Positions 8,710 through 17,651 are shown, counted from the first letter of the stretch. The stretch: 64,000 bases of DNA from Thiorhodovibrio litoralis (GCF_033954455.1 NZ_CP121473.1:2094501-2158500), one strand, 5' to 3'. Program-made: numbers and translations. Notes: generated from the sequence alone by a model not told the origin.

Positions 8710-11142
8710 TCAACAACATTCATCATAACGAAGGTCTGCCCGCTGGAGAATGTCACACCCGGGCGATTCTTGGACGCGGTTTGACAGTCGTTTTTCTGAA
8801 TTCTGACGCGCGACCGAACGGTGTACAACTTCTCGCAGTGCTTTGACCTCGACGGGCTTTGGCAGGTAGTCATCCATGCCGGCGGCGAGGAAGCGGTCGC
8901 GATCGCCTTTCATCGCGTGAGCGGTGAGGGCGATGATGGGAATGGACGGGTCCAGGTTGCCGGCGACGTTCTCCCGGATTTGCCGGGTCGCCTCGACCCC
9001 ATCCATGTCCGGCATCGAGACGTCCATGAACACCAGGTCGAATGGCTGACTTGCGAGGGCTTCCAGCGCCTGGCGACCATTGGACGCGGAACTGCTTGCA
9101 TGGCCCATTTTGCCGAGCACCATGGTCAGAACCTTCGCATTGGTTGGTTCGTCATCCACCACGAGGATGCGCAGCGCCTTGGGCGGTCCCGCCGCGACTG
9201 GCCGGTCCGCAGGGTCCGCCTCGCTGGTGACCGGGTCCTCGGCGGCGATTCCCAGCGCGATATCGAATTGCACCGTCGTGCCCTGGCCTGGGGCGCTTTC
9301 GATGTCGATTTGCCCATCCATGAGGTTTACCAGTCGCTTGACGATGGCCAAGCCCAGGCCTGTACCTTTGAAGCGGCGGGTGCTGGAGCTGTCGACCTGG
9401 GTGAAGGGCGAGAACAGCTCGCCGATCCGGTCTGCGGGGATGCCAATGCCGGTGTCAGTGATGGCGAATCCCAGGCGCAAGTGCCGGGCATCCATTTGTT
9501 CCAGAACACGGACGTCCAGGCGCACGGCGCCATGTTCGGTGAATTTGATGGCGTTGCCGACCAGATTGAACAGCACCTGACGCAGCCGAATCGCATCGCC
9601 AATCACGGCGGCAGGGACGCCGGGGGCAATGTCCAAGTCCAGGGTCAGGCCTTTGGATGCCGCTTGCTGGGTGAAGGTGGCCTTGATCGATCTTAGCAGT
9701 GCGTCCAGCTCGAAGCCGTCGCGATCAATCGTGATCTTGCCCGCCTCGACTTTCGAGAGGTCGAGGATGTCGTTGATCACGGTGAGCAGGTTCTGCGAGG
9801 ACTCCATGGCGATGTCGACGTACTCGTCCAGCTCCGGCCCCGGCTCGGCGCCTTTCATGAGCTGCAGCATGCCTTGAACCCCGTTCAGGGGCGTGCGGAT
9901 TTCGTGGCTCATGGTGGCGAGGAACTCCGACTTTGATCGGTTCGCCCGCTCCGCGGCCTCTTTGGCGTGGATGATGTCCTCTTCCGCCTTCTTGCTGCGG
10001 CTAATGTCGCGATTCGATCCGCGGCGTCCCACGAGCCGACCGGCGTCATCGAGAACGGGCCGGCACACATGGCCGATCCAGCGTTCGCTGCCGCCGGGAA
10101 GGAGAATCCGGAATTCCAGCTCGCCCTGGCGATTCGACTCATACAGGGTCTTTTTATGCGCGTCCCAGGCCGAGCGGTCATCCGGGTGGATGATCTCTTC
10201 GAGCAGGAGCGGGCGTCGGAAGAACTCGGCCGATTCGCGCCCGGTCACATCGGCACAGGAGGGTGAGGAATAAAGGAAGGCGCCGCTGCGGTCCGTCCAG
10301 TATTCCCAGTCATGGGTGTTGTCCGCGACGACGCGGTACTTGTAGGCGTTCTCGATCAGCGTCCGTTCGGCTTCGAGATAGGTCTTGATCACCAGCCAGA
10401 GGACGATCAGATAGGCGGTGAGCCGCAGGAAATGCCAGTACCACCAGTGGCTGTCCCACAGCATGGATTCGGAAAAGAAAAAGCTCCCGAGGCTGAACAG
10501 CAGGGCGGTGGCCAGATAAGCGAGCCTGTCGCGGTCGCCGGTGTGCGCGAAATCGAGCCCGAAACGCCCGGCAGCAACCAGATAAAACAACCCCGCGAGC
10601 GCATTCACACCGATCGCCAAGGGCGTGAAGTCGCCATTGTCCACCATCAGCGGCAGCTGGCTTGGAAAGGCCAGCGCCCAGGTGCCGAGAGCGGTCATCA
10701 GGCCGATCATCGCCAGCGTCGCGCGGACTTTGCAGCGAACGGACGAGCCGCAGAGCGCCACCCAACTCAAGGCGAAACCGACCGCGCCGGCCAGATTCGC
10801 GAAGCTCTTAAGAAACACAAACGCCTGCCCGGGCGGGGCCATCGCATGCAAGCCATCGCCAATGGCAAGCGCGGCCAGGCCGAGCGCGACGCCGGTGGTG
10901 TTCCATTGTTTTGCTTGGCGATTGGCTTGGCCGCTGGCTTGGATGGGGTGAAGCAGGAGGTAAGCGAGGAGCAGGGCGGCCACCGCACCCACCGTCTCAA
11001 CCATCGCATGGACTTCGACATTGGCCCAGCGCCAATCGGGACTGAGAAGTTCCGACAGGCCGACGGCCAGGGTCACGAACATCCCCGACGCCAAGGTGGT
11101 GAGCAGGATCGACTTGCGCCTTGGCGCGTTTGGGTTGTCCAT
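8710..11142 (-). CDS. Hybrid sensor histidine kinase with multi-pass membrane sensor, PAS, HisKA, HATPase and receiver domains
   Basis: 810 residues from the ATG at 11142; a TTG at 11202 would add 20. The N-terminal ~260 residues form about seven or eight hydrophobic segments. A PAS domain follows (YKYRVVADNTHDWEYW, about 270-390), then HisKA with FLATMSHEIRTPLNG and phospho-accepting H413, an HATPase domain with N (VGNAIKFTEHG), G1 (DTGIGIP) and G2 (GTGLGL) boxes, and a C-terminal receiver with phospho-accepting D707 (FMDVSMPDMDG) and the KP pair (LPKPV). No HPt domain or output regulator is adjacent, so the phosphorelay partner lies elsewhere. It ends 35 bp from the convergent chemoreceptor; a functional link is not shown. 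Confidence 0.92.
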   Translation of the reverse strand: MDNPNAPRRKSILLTTLASGMFVTLAVGLSELLSPDWRWANVEVHAMVETVGAVAALLLAYLLLHPIQASGQANRQAKQWNTTGVALGLAALAIGDGLHAMAPPGQAFVFLKSFANLAGAVGFALSWVALCGSSVRCKVRATLAMIGLMTALGTWALAFPSQLPLMVDNGDFTPLAIGVNALAGLFYLVAAGRFGLDFAHTGDRDRLAYLATALLFSLGSFFFSESMLWDSHWWYWHFLRLTAYLIVLWLVIKTYLEAERTLIENAYKYRVVADNTHDWEYWTDRSGAFLYSSPSCADVTGRESAEFFRRPLLLEEIIHPDDRSAWDAHKKTLYESNRQGELEFRILLPGGSERWIGHVCRPVLDDAGRLVGRRGSNRDISRSKKAEEDIIHAKEAAERANRSKSEFLATMSHEIRTPLNGVQGMLQLMKGAEPGPELDEYVDIAMESSQNLLTVINDILDLSKVEAGKITIDRDGFELDALLRSIKATFTQQAASKGLTLDLDIAPGVPAAVIGDAIRLRQVLFNLVGNAIKFTEHGAVRLDVRVLEQMDARHLRLGFAITDTGIGIPADRIGELFSPFTQVDSSSTRRFKGTGLGLAIVKRLVNLMDGQIDIESAPGQGTTVQFDIALGIAAEDPVTSEADPADRPVAAGPPKALRILVVDDEPTNAKVLTMVLGKMGHASSSASNGRQALEALASQPFDLVFMDVSMPDMDGVEATRQIRENVAGNLDPSIPIIALTAHAMKGDRDRFLAAGMDDYLPKPVEVKALREVVHRSVARQNSEKRLSNRVQESPGCDILQRADLRYDECC

Positions 11143-11299
11143 CGTTGACGCTAGCTGTTCAAAGTCAACCGGTCGAGAAGCTTGCGCACGGGCGGAGATC
11201 AACGACTGCCATTGGGCAGCGATCGACTTCCTGCATTGCAGCCATTTCAGCTGATTGAGCGCGCGAGCGGTGTTTGGCCGGTCGCGCGCTCGTGGAGAA

Positions 11300-11319
11300 C
11301 CCTGATGCCGGGATCAGGG
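11300..11319 (-). terminator. Hairpin downstream of hynL
   Basis: A 7-bp stem CCCTGAT/ATCAGGG with a 6-base loop lies 35 bp past the hynL stop. It overlaps two GATCA motifs 12 bp apart. There is no T run on the minus strand, so it may be an attenuator or an mRNA end rather than a classical terminator. Confidence 0.3.
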
Positions 11320-11353
11320 CCGGGATCAGATCCGGAAGAGAGAGAATTCAACC

Positions 11354-13096
11354 TCAGACCACGCGAACCGTGATCGAATCGCCGCCGTCTGGATCATGCA
11401 AATGCACGGCGCAAGCGATGCAGGGGTCGAAGGAGTGGATGGTGCGCAGGATCTCCAGTGGCTGCGCCGGGTCGTACAGCTCGGTGTTGTCCGCGAGTGC
11501 TGCCTCGTAGGCGCCGGGGACGCCTTCAACATCGCGCGGGCCGGCGTTCCAAGTGGAGGGGACCACGGCCTGGTAGTTGCTGATGCGCCCGTTTTTGATC
11601 TCGATCCAATGGCCGAGGGCACCGCGCGGTGCTTCCATGAAGCCGGCACCGCGTGCTTCGGCTGGCCAGCTTGAGGGGTCCCAGAGTGCCTCGTTGAAGG
11701 TCTTGGTGTCACCGGCGCGAATGTTGGCGACCAGGGCGTCGTACCAGCCTTGCATGGCATCGGCGACGATCTGCGACTCTAGCGTGCGCGCGGCGGTGCG
11801 CCCGAGGGTGGAATAGAGCGCGGTCACGGGCAAGTCGAGCTGGCTCAGGGTGGAGTCGACCAGCTCCTTGGCCTGCGCGTGTGCCTGGGCGCTGGTGTCG
11901 GCATAGAGCAGCAGCATGCGCGCGAGTGGTCCGACCTCGACGGCATGGCCCTTCCAGCGCGGGGATTTGAGCCAGGAGTAGCCTTCCTCGACATTGAGTT
12001 GCTTGTAGGGGGGTTCGGGGCCGCCGCGCTTGTCGTATTCAAGGTTGGTCTCGCCCTGATAGGGGTGCAGACCCTGGTCGTTGCCGGCCTTGTAGTCGTA
12101 CCAGGAGTGGGCGACGAATTCTTGAATCTCGCCTTCGGCGTCGAGATCGACCGGATGAATGGTGCTGAGATCGCGCCCGAGAATGGCCCCGCGCGGGAAC
12201 AGAAAACCACTGGGGTCGTTGAGGTCGGTGGTCGGCAGATCGCCATAACAGAGGAAGTTGCCGAGCCCCTCGCCGCGCTCGCCCCAGTCCTTGTAGAAGC
12301 TGGCAATGGCCAGGGTGTCGGGCAGATACACCTGCGAGACGAAGGTGCGCATGTTGGTGATGATCTCGGCGACCTGGGAGAGTTTCTTGGAATTGATGGC
12401 CGAGTCCGAGTTGAGATCAATCGGTGAGGGCAGGCCGCCGACGACGAAGTTCGGATGCGGATTCTTGCCGCCGAAGATGGTATGCAGCTTGGCGACCTCG
12501 CGCTGCCAGGCCAGGGCCTCCAGGTAATGCGCCACGGCCATCAGATTGGCCTCGGGCGGCAGCTTGTAGCCCGGATGTCCCCAGTAGCCGTTGGCAAAGA
12601 TACCCAGTTGGCCGGATTCGACAAAGGTCTTTACCCGCTGCTGCACCTCGGCAAAATAGCCGGGCGAGGACATGGGCCATGAGCTCAAGCTCTGCGCCAA
12701 GTCGGCCGTGGCCTTGGGGTCCGCACTGAGCGCGGAGACTACATCCACCCAGTCGAGCGCGTGCAGGTGATAGAAGTGCATCACATGGTCGTGGATGTAC
12801 TGGGCGCCGATCATCAGGTTGCGCACCAGTTGCGCATTGGGCGGGATGGGGTAGTTGAGCGCATCCTCAACGGAGCGCACCGCCGCCAGACCATGCACCA
12901 GGGTGCAGACACCGCAGATGCGCTGCACATAGGCCCAGGCGTCGCGCGGATCGCGCCCGCGCAGAATGTTCTCAATGCCGCGCACCATGGTGCCGGAGGA
13001 ATAGGCCGAGGCGATGCGCCCGCCGTCCAGTTCGGCCTCAATGCGCAGATGCCCCTCAATGCGGGTGATGGGATCGACAACAATGCGCTCGGTCAT
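11354..13096 (-). CDS. hynL: [NiFe] hydrogenase large subunit HynL
   Basis: 580-residue catalytic subunit carrying the Ni-Fe(CN)2CO centre. The two cysteine pairs that bind the metals are present: RICGVC (C61, C64) and DPCIACAVH (C559, C562, with H565). Maturation proteases of the family cut just after this histidine, which would remove the last 15 residues here. The protein pairs with HynS; substrate is H2 and protons. Start and stop overlap with isp2 by ATGA. No maturation protease gene (hynD/hupD type) follows; downstream is a hybrid kinase on the same strand after a 211-bp gap. Confidence 0.97.
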   Translation of the reverse strand: MTERIVVDPITRIEGHLRIEAELDGGRIASAYSSGTMVRGIENILRGRDPRDAWAYVQRICGVCTLVHGLAAVRSVEDALNYPIPPNAQLVRNLMIGAQYIHDHVMHFYHLHALDWVDVVSALSADPKATADLAQSLSSWPMSSPGYFAEVQQRVKTFVESGQLGIFANGYWGHPGYKLPPEANLMAVAHYLEALAWQREVAKLHTIFGGKNPHPNFVVGGLPSPIDLNSDSAINSKKLSQVAEIITNMRTFVSQVYLPDTLAIASFYKDWGERGEGLGNFLCYGDLPTTDLNDPSGFLFPRGAILGRDLSTIHPVDLDAEGEIQEFVAHSWYDYKAGNDQGLHPYQGETNLEYDKRGGPEPPYKQLNVEEGYSWLKSPRWKGHAVEVGPLARMLLLYADTSAQAHAQAKELVDSTLSQLDLPVTALYSTLGRTAARTLESQIVADAMQGWYDALVANIRAGDTKTFNEALWDPSSWPAEARGAGFMEAPRGALGHWIEIKNGRISNYQAVVPSTWNAGPRDVEGVPGAYEAALADNTELYDPAQPLEILRTIHSFDPCIACAVHLHDPDGGDSITVRVV

Positions 13097-14460
13097 GAGG
13101 GGGCTCCTTCCTTAACAGGGGCGGCGGCGGTGGGTGGCGCATCTTCAACCAGATGCTCGGCGATCATTTCGGTCAGCCCGACCACCGGGATGTCCATGGT
13201 GTATTCCTCCAGGCCCTCTTCGAGCTGAGTGCGGCAGGTGGCGCACATGGTCACCAGCCGGTCGGGGCGGATCTCTTCGATCTGTGCCTTCTTGCGCCGG
13301 AAGGCGGCCATTTTCAGCTCCTCGGCACGCTCGTTGGAACTTACGCCGCCGCCGGCACCGCAGCACCACTGGTACTTGCCGTGCTCTTTCATGTCGACGA
13401 AGTCCTCGGCGACCAGATTCATCAGGCGGCGCTGTTCATCGATCACGCCGCTCTTGCGGGCGAGATTGCAGGGATCGTGCATCGACAGGCGGTCGGTCTC
13501 CATGCCCTCGGTGCGCAGCCGGCCGTCGGCGCGCAGTTGGTCGAGCACCTCAATGATATGGAACACCTTGAACGGATAGCGCTGACCGATCACATTCGGC
13601 CCCTCCCAGCGGATGCCGGTGTAGGCATGGCCGCACTCGGGGCTGATGACGTTTTTCACGCCGAGCTTGACCGCGGCATCCACCACCCGGCGCACGAGCA
13701 CCGCGGCGATGTCCTTGGAGCCGATCTGCACCCCGGCATTGGTGGCCTCGAAGCAGTCCTTGCTCAGCGTCCAGGACACCCCGGCATGGGCGAAAATCTT
13801 GGCGATGGCCTCGAGGTACTCGGGGAAGTTGATGATCTCCATCGATGAGAGCAGCACCAGATAATCGGCGCCAGCCTGGTCGATCGGTACGGTGAGTCCA
13901 CTGGCGGACTCGACATGCCCGATTTGCACGTCGAGCGTTTTCCACTGCAAGCCCATCGGGCTGCCGGTATTAACCGCGCGCACCGAGGCGGCGATCAGCC
14001 CCTCGGGCGAATGGCCGCTGGCCACCATGCCCTCACGGGTCTTGCGGACCATCGCCTGGATGTCATTGCCGACCGGGCACACCAAGGAGCAGCGCCCGCA
14101 CATGGAGCAGGAGTCGTACAGCAGTGGCTCCCATTCCTCGAGCAGCGCATCGTCAATCGGCTGGCTGAAGCCAAGGCGCACCTTGAGCTTGCCCCACAGG
14201 GTAAATTCCTGCTCCCACAGCCGGCGCAGCGGCTCGAGCTTATGTATAGGGGTGTATTTCGGGTCGCCGGTTTCGACGAAAAACGGGCAGGACTGGGCGC
14301 AGAGCCCGCAATGCACGCAGCTTGAGAAAAAGGCCGCGGTGGGTGCGTCCATCTCCTCGCGTAATGCCTGCAAGCCGCGCTCAAGCGAGAAGGGCCCGAG
14401 AGCAGATTCGCCTTCTGAGGCGGCTGCGGTGTTGGCAGTGGCTGTGTTGTCTGTGCTCAC
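13093..14460 (-). CDS. isp2: Hydrogenase-associated iron-sulfur protein Isp2 (heterodisulfide-reductase-like)
   Basis: 455 residues. Two [4Fe-4S] motifs of the CxxCxxCxxxCP kind lie at C48-C58 and C118-C128, followed by two cysteine-rich CCG-type regions (PECGHAYTG and WCCGAGGG), the signature of the HdrD/GlpC family. In Thiocapsa and Allochromatium the matching gene sits between hydrogenase small and large subunits and is thought to carry electrons between the hydrogenase and the membrane subunit Isp1. The gene overlaps isp1 upstream and hynL downstream by four bases each (ATGA), so the subunits are made in one coupled series. Confidence 0.95.
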   Translation of the reverse strand: MSTDNTATANTAAASEGESALGPFSLERGLQALREEMDAPTAAFFSSCVHCGLCAQSCPFFVETGDPKYTPIHKLEPLRRLWEQEFTLWGKLKVRLGFSQPIDDALLEEWEPLLYDSCSMCGRCSLVCPVGNDIQAMVRKTREGMVASGHSPEGLIAASVRAVNTGSPMGLQWKTLDVQIGHVESASGLTVPIDQAGADYLVLLSSMEIINFPEYLEAIAKIFAHAGVSWTLSKDCFEATNAGVQIGSKDIAAVLVRRVVDAAVKLGVKNVISPECGHAYTGIRWEGPNVIGQRYPFKVFHIIEVLDQLRADGRLRTEGMETDRLSMHDPCNLARKSGVIDEQRRLMNLVAEDFVDMKEHGKYQWCCGAGGGVSSNERAEELKMAAFRRKKAQIEEIRPDRLVTMCATCRTQLEEGLEEYTMDIPVVGLTEMIAEHLVEDAPPTAAAPVKEGAPS

Positions 14461-15119
14461 GATTGCACCCCCTTGCGCCCGAAGGTCGCACCGTTGTACC
14501 AGCGCGCCACAAAGGCCGTGACCATGTGGGTGAGCTTGGTGAAAGGCGCGACGATCAAAAAGATTTCCACCGACAGGATATGCAGCCCGAGGATCAGCGG
14601 ATAGGGGTTGATCATCCGGTGATAGGCCAGGTAGCCGGTCAGCAGCGGCAGAAATGTCAGGGCCCAGACCAGATAGTCCTGCGGCGTGGACAGGAAGCGC
14701 TTCACGGGATCGCGCAGCCGCTGCACCAGGGCGGCAAACAGCGCCAGCAGGGTGATCACGGCAATGGCGTCGATCATGGGGTTGGGGAGTGCTGGCCAGG
14801 CGATGCCGAAGGTTTTGCGGATCAGCTCCACATGCGGGATGAACAAAAACAGCGCCACGATGAAACCGACATGCCAGAGGATGCCGATAACGACATCGAA
14901 GGGCGCGCGCTCGAAGGTGCCGGGGTCGGGGGAGAAGCGGCGATAGACAGTTCTGAAACCGCCCAGCATGGCCGAGCCGCGCGGCTCGGCGAAATTTCGC
15001 GCCCGTCCCAGCATCAGGATTTCGACCAGGCGAATGCCAAAGCCGAGCATGAAGATGGCCACCGCGACCACGAACAGCGGGCCGCGCACCAGTAGCAGGA
15101 AGTCCATTGGTGTCATCAT
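14457..15119 (-). CDS. isp1: Hydrogenase-associated membrane cytochrome b subunit Isp1 (NarI-like)
   Basis: 220 residues with about five transmembrane segments and several histidines in or near them (for example WHVGFIVALFLF, GLHILSVEIF, YHRMINPY), as in the NarI/DsrM family of haem-b quinone-reactive subunits. It begins MMTPMDFLLLVRGPLFVVAV. It should anchor the HynS-HynL enzyme and Isp2 to the cytoplasmic membrane and link H2 oxidation or evolution to the quinone pool. It overlaps hynS and isp2 by ATGA on both sides. Confidence 0.93.
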   Translation of the reverse strand: MMTPMDFLLLVRGPLFVVAVAIFMLGFGIRLVEILMLGRARNFAEPRGSAMLGGFRTVYRRFSPDPGTFERAPFDVVIGILWHVGFIVALFLFIPHVELIRKTFGIAWPALPNPMIDAIAVITLLALFAALVQRLRDPVKRFLSTPQDYLVWALTFLPLLTGYLAYHRMINPYPLILGLHILSVEIFLIVAPFTKLTHMVTAFVARWYNGATFGRKGVQS

Positions 15120-16264
15120 AGTTTCTGCTCCAGTTCGTCAGCGGTCACCTTGCGATGCGCGGTGCGCGCGTCCTTTTTCGCCCGTCCGCTGAGGTAGCCG
15201 CCGACGGCACCAGCCGCCACGCCGGCCAGACCTGCCACTGCGGCGGTGCCGCCAATGTTGCCGGTTGGCACCGACAGCGCCTTGTAGAAACCGCCGGCAT
15301 CCCAGAAATCCGGCTCCGAGCAGCCCAGGCACGGATGCCCGGACTCGATCGGCCAGCTGGTGCCGCCGTTCCACTTCATGGTGGCGCAGGCGTTGTAGGC
15401 CATGGGCCCCTTGCAACCGAGACGGTACAGGCACCAGCCCTTCTTCGCGCCCTCGTCATCGAAGGTTTCGGCAAAGCGCCCTTTGTCGTAGAAGGGACGG
15501 CGATAACAGCGGTCGTGAATCGACTGACCGAAAAAGGCCAGCGGCCGACCGTATTCGTCCAACTCCGGCAGCTTGCCGAAGGTGAGATAGTGCGCCAGCA
15601 CCCCGGTGATGACCATCGGCAGCGGCGGGCAGCCGGAGACATTGATCACCGGCTTGTCGCGCACCACCTTGGACACCGGCACCGCGCCGGTCGGGTTGGG
15701 GTCGGCCACCGGCAATCCGCCAAAAGCCGCGCAGGTGCCGACTGCGACCACAGCGGCAGCACCGGCGACGGTTTCCTCCAGCATCTGAAGATTGCTGATA
15801 CCGGCGATGGTCGAGTAGCCAGGATTGGATCCCGGACCCGGCAGGGAGCCGTCAATCACCACCAGATATTCCCCCTGGTTGGCGTGCATGGCTTGCTCGC
15901 GGGCCAGTTCGGCGGCCTCGCCAGCGGCGGCCTGCAGGGTGTGGTGATAGTCGAGCGAAATGGTCTCCAGGATCAGATTCTCGAGTGTGGGCGCGAAGCT
16001 GCGGGTCAGCGACTCGGTGCAGCCAGTGCACTCCTGAAATGACAGCCAGATGACCGACGGGCGGCGCGCGCTCGCTAAGGCCTCGGCAATCGCTGTCGCG
16101 GCCGTCGGCGGCAAGGCCATCAATGAGGCGGTCGTCACGCAGAATTTCAAAAAGCCACGACGGGAGATGCCGTTACGTTCGAGCGTCTCGCCAAGGGTCA
16201 TGCTGTGGTGCCCCCCCGGAGAATCAAGCGTTTTTTGCAGGTTAGGGGTTGGGCGGTCAGCCAT
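15116..16264 (-). CDS. hynS: [NiFe] hydrogenase small subunit HynS, Tat-exported
   Basis: 382-residue iron-sulfur subunit that passes electrons from the NiFe site. A Tat signal SRRGFLKF lies at residues 34-41, followed by a hydrophobic segment. The mature part opens with the cluster-binding QECTGCTES (C79, C82) and carries further conserved cysteines for three clusters (CGCPP-like SGCPPLP, HPCLGCSEPDFW). A hydrophobic stretch near the C-terminus (GLAGVAAGAVGGYLSG) can act as a membrane anchor. The ATG at 16264 is chosen for its GGGAG ribosome binding site; an ATG at 16201 directly before the Tat region is the alternative. It overlaps hupH by 8 bp and isp1 by 4 bp. Confidence 0.97.
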   Translation of the reverse strand: MADRPTPNLQKTLDSPGGHHSMTLGETLERNGISRRGFLKFCVTTASLMALPPTAATAIAEALASARRPSVIWLSFQECTGCTESLTRSFAPTLENLILETISLDYHHTLQAAAGEAAELAREQAMHANQGEYLVVIDGSLPGPGSNPGYSTIAGISNLQMLEETVAGAAAVVAVGTCAAFGGLPVADPNPTGAVPVSKVVRDKPVINVSGCPPLPMVITGVLAHYLTFGKLPELDEYGRPLAFFGQSIHDRCYRRPFYDKGRFAETFDDEGAKKGWCLYRLGCKGPMAYNACATMKWNGGTSWPIESGHPCLGCSEPDFWDAGGFYKALSVPTGNIGGTAAVAGLAGVAAGAVGGYLSGRAKKDARTAHRKVTADELEQKL

Positions 16265-16883
16265 GATGTTTACTCCCTGCTACGGACGGGTTGGAAAATG
16301 GGTTGCCCTCGGGATGGGACACTGCCGGGGATGCCGGATTGGCCGAAGGCATGGTCGCGAGCCTTGCCGCCAGCGCATCAAGGGAAGCCGGCAGCCCCTC
16401 GGGCGGGGCTTGCAACAGACGCGGCACCGTCGCGATCTCGATCTGCAGGCCGATGCGCTCGCCCTCGGTGTTGTAGTAATCGACCAGCCAGACGCCGCTA
16501 TAGCGGGTCTCCTGAATCCGCGTCTCGCCGAGCGCGTCGATGCTCGCGCGGACCTCGCCGGAACCTAGCGCATCGAGCAGCTGCTCCTGGTCGCTGGGGC
16601 CGAAGGGCAGCGCGGCGAGGTCGATGCAGGTCGGCTCGCCGGTCTCGATCAAGCGCGCGAGCGCATGGCGGATTTCATGCAGTACGGCAGGTGCTGAGCC
16701 GAAGCGCTCCGGCTGAACTGCGCAAGCCGGCGCGGATGGCTGGGCGGACGCTGTTGGTCCGGAGGATGGACCCGGTGCCAAAGGGATCGGCGACTGACCA
16801 GGTGTCGAGTCAGCTATGCGATCAGTTGCCTGATCGGAGGCGCTGTCGGCTTCAGTATCGGAAAGAAAATTTACAACATCCAT
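16257..16883 (-). CDS. HupH/HyaF-family hydrogenase expression or maturation protein
   Basis: 208 residues. The first ~60 are proline- and serine-rich and poorly conserved. The rest matches the HupH/HyaF type: SGEVRASIDALGETRIQET, then YSGVWLVDYYN and IEIATVPRLLQAP. Members are needed for maturation of exported [NiFe] hydrogenases, probably in small-subunit or cluster assembly. It is the first gene of the hyn operon here and overlaps hynS by 8 bp. Members more often lie downstream of the structural genes, so the leading position is notable. The FNR-like box at 16949 lies 66 bp upstream of its start. Confidence 0.85.
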   Translation of the reverse strand: MDVVNFLSDTEADSASDQATDRIADSTPGQSPIPLAPGPSSGPTASAQPSAPACAVQPERFGSAPAVLHEIRHALARLIETGEPTCIDLAALPFGPSDQEQLLDALGSGEVRASIDALGETRIQETRYSGVWLVDYYNTEGERIGLQIEIATVPRLLQAPPEGLPASLDALAARLATMPSANPASPAVSHPEGNPFSNPSVAGSKHHG

Positions 16884-16919
16884 ATAACGCCAATGGTAGC
16901 CCTTTCAGAGCGCAGCGCA

Positions 16920-16962
16920 GCCATATTGGAGGAAAATCGAGCGAATCTTTGACGAATGTCAA
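16920..16962 (-). promoter_or_regulatory. FNR-like operator and candidate promoter of the hyn operon
   Basis: A perfect inverted repeat TTGAC-GAAT-GTCAA lies at 16949-16962. It has the arm length and 4-bp spacer of the FNR/ANR box (TTGAT-N4-ATCAA) with one base changed in each arm. If the box is centred at -41.5, transcription would begin near 16914, with CAATAT about ten bases before it and a leader of about 30 bases to the hupH ATG at 16883. The hyn operon of Thiocapsa roseopersicina is known to depend on an FNR-type regulator. The promoter placement is inference. Confidence 0.55.
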
Positions 16963-17029
16963 TTAGCGGCGGCCGTCAGCCTGGAATTTGCGGCACCTTG
17001 CGATAGGCGAAGATTTGCCAAGCCTGAAC

Positions 17030-17115
17030 ATCAGGACGCCGGCCAGATCTTCCGCCTGGCCTGCGCCGGCCTGCGCCGACCTTCGCCGGCCAGTGCAGGC
17101 CGGTTCAGGCCGGTG
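17030..17115. repeat. GC-rich GCCGGCC-type repeats between hyn and the next gene
   Basis: The stretch repeats CTGCGCCGGC and CAGGCCGG motifs (for example GGCCTGCGCC twice and AGGCCGGT twice) just past the stop codon of the gene at 17124-17585. It can fold into several hairpins. Function is unknown; it could end transcription from the minus strand. Confidence 0.5.
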
Positions 17116-17123
17116 TAGGGCGA

Positions 17124-17585
17124 TTAGCGCCCCGCCGCAAATTTCGAGGCGATCTGGTACTGACGCTCGATCTCTCCTTCCGCACTTGAGTCTTCGGCCT
17201 CGACGAGCTCGCAATTATTGGCCATGCGCGCCTGCATCGCGGCCTTCCATGCGCGGTTGACCTTTTCCGTTATCAGCTCATCCGGTGTGAGCGCCGCGGC
17301 CGTGGCTGCGGCGACAAAATGATCCGCCTGCGCGAGCCAATCGGTCTCCTTGCCGCAGTCGGTATAGGTCTTGGTGGCCCAGGCCTTGGCGGCGCGATAA
17401 GCGTCCTCCAGCGCATCCGGGCTGGCGTCATCGCGCAAGCCGGTGGCGATCGCGCGCTTCACCCGATCATCCTGGCACAGATGAATCACGCTCTCGACAA
17501 ACCCAAGTCCGAGGCGGCGTTGATCGTCGCCAGACAGAGATTCAAGCAGGGCACGCAGTTGTTGATCGTTCGCGATGGTGGTCAT
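17124..17585 (-). CDS. Alanine-rich protein of unknown function
   Basis: 153 residues starting MTTIANDQQLRALLESL from the ATG at 17585, which has CAGGAG a few bases upstream; the frame is open to 17675 only because the leader repeats carry no stop. No signal peptide or membrane segment is seen. It is helical and rich in A, with repeated A-x-x-A-A spacing (DAYRAAKAWATKTY, HFVAAATAAALT) and an acidic C-terminal part. The pattern faintly resembles alanine-rich putative immunity proteins, but I do not claim the family. It stands alone between the hyn operon and a GGDEF-EAL gene. Four copies of a 13-bp repeat occupy its 5' leader. Confidence 0.7.
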   Translation of the reverse strand: MTTIANDQQLRALLESLSGDDQRRLGLGFVESVIHLCQDDRVKRAIATGLRDDASPDALEDAYRAAKAWATKTYTDCGKETDWLAQADHFVAAATAAALTPDELITEKVNRAWKAAMQARMANNCELVEAEDSSAEGEIERQYQIASKFAAGR

Positions 17586-17599
17586 CGAATGGCTCCTGA

Positions 17600-17651
17600 T
17601 CTGGTGATAAGGTCTGGTGATAAGGTCTGGTGATAAGGTCTGGTGATAAGG
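17600..17651. repeat. 13-bp tandem repeat, four copies, in the 5' leader of the gene at 17585
   Basis: TCTGGTGATAAGG is repeated four times without change at 17600, 17613, 17626 and 17639, followed by a partial copy. It ends about 15 bp upstream of the start codon, next to the ribosome binding site. An exact repeat this close to a start could affect translation or vary in copy number. Confidence 0.95.
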
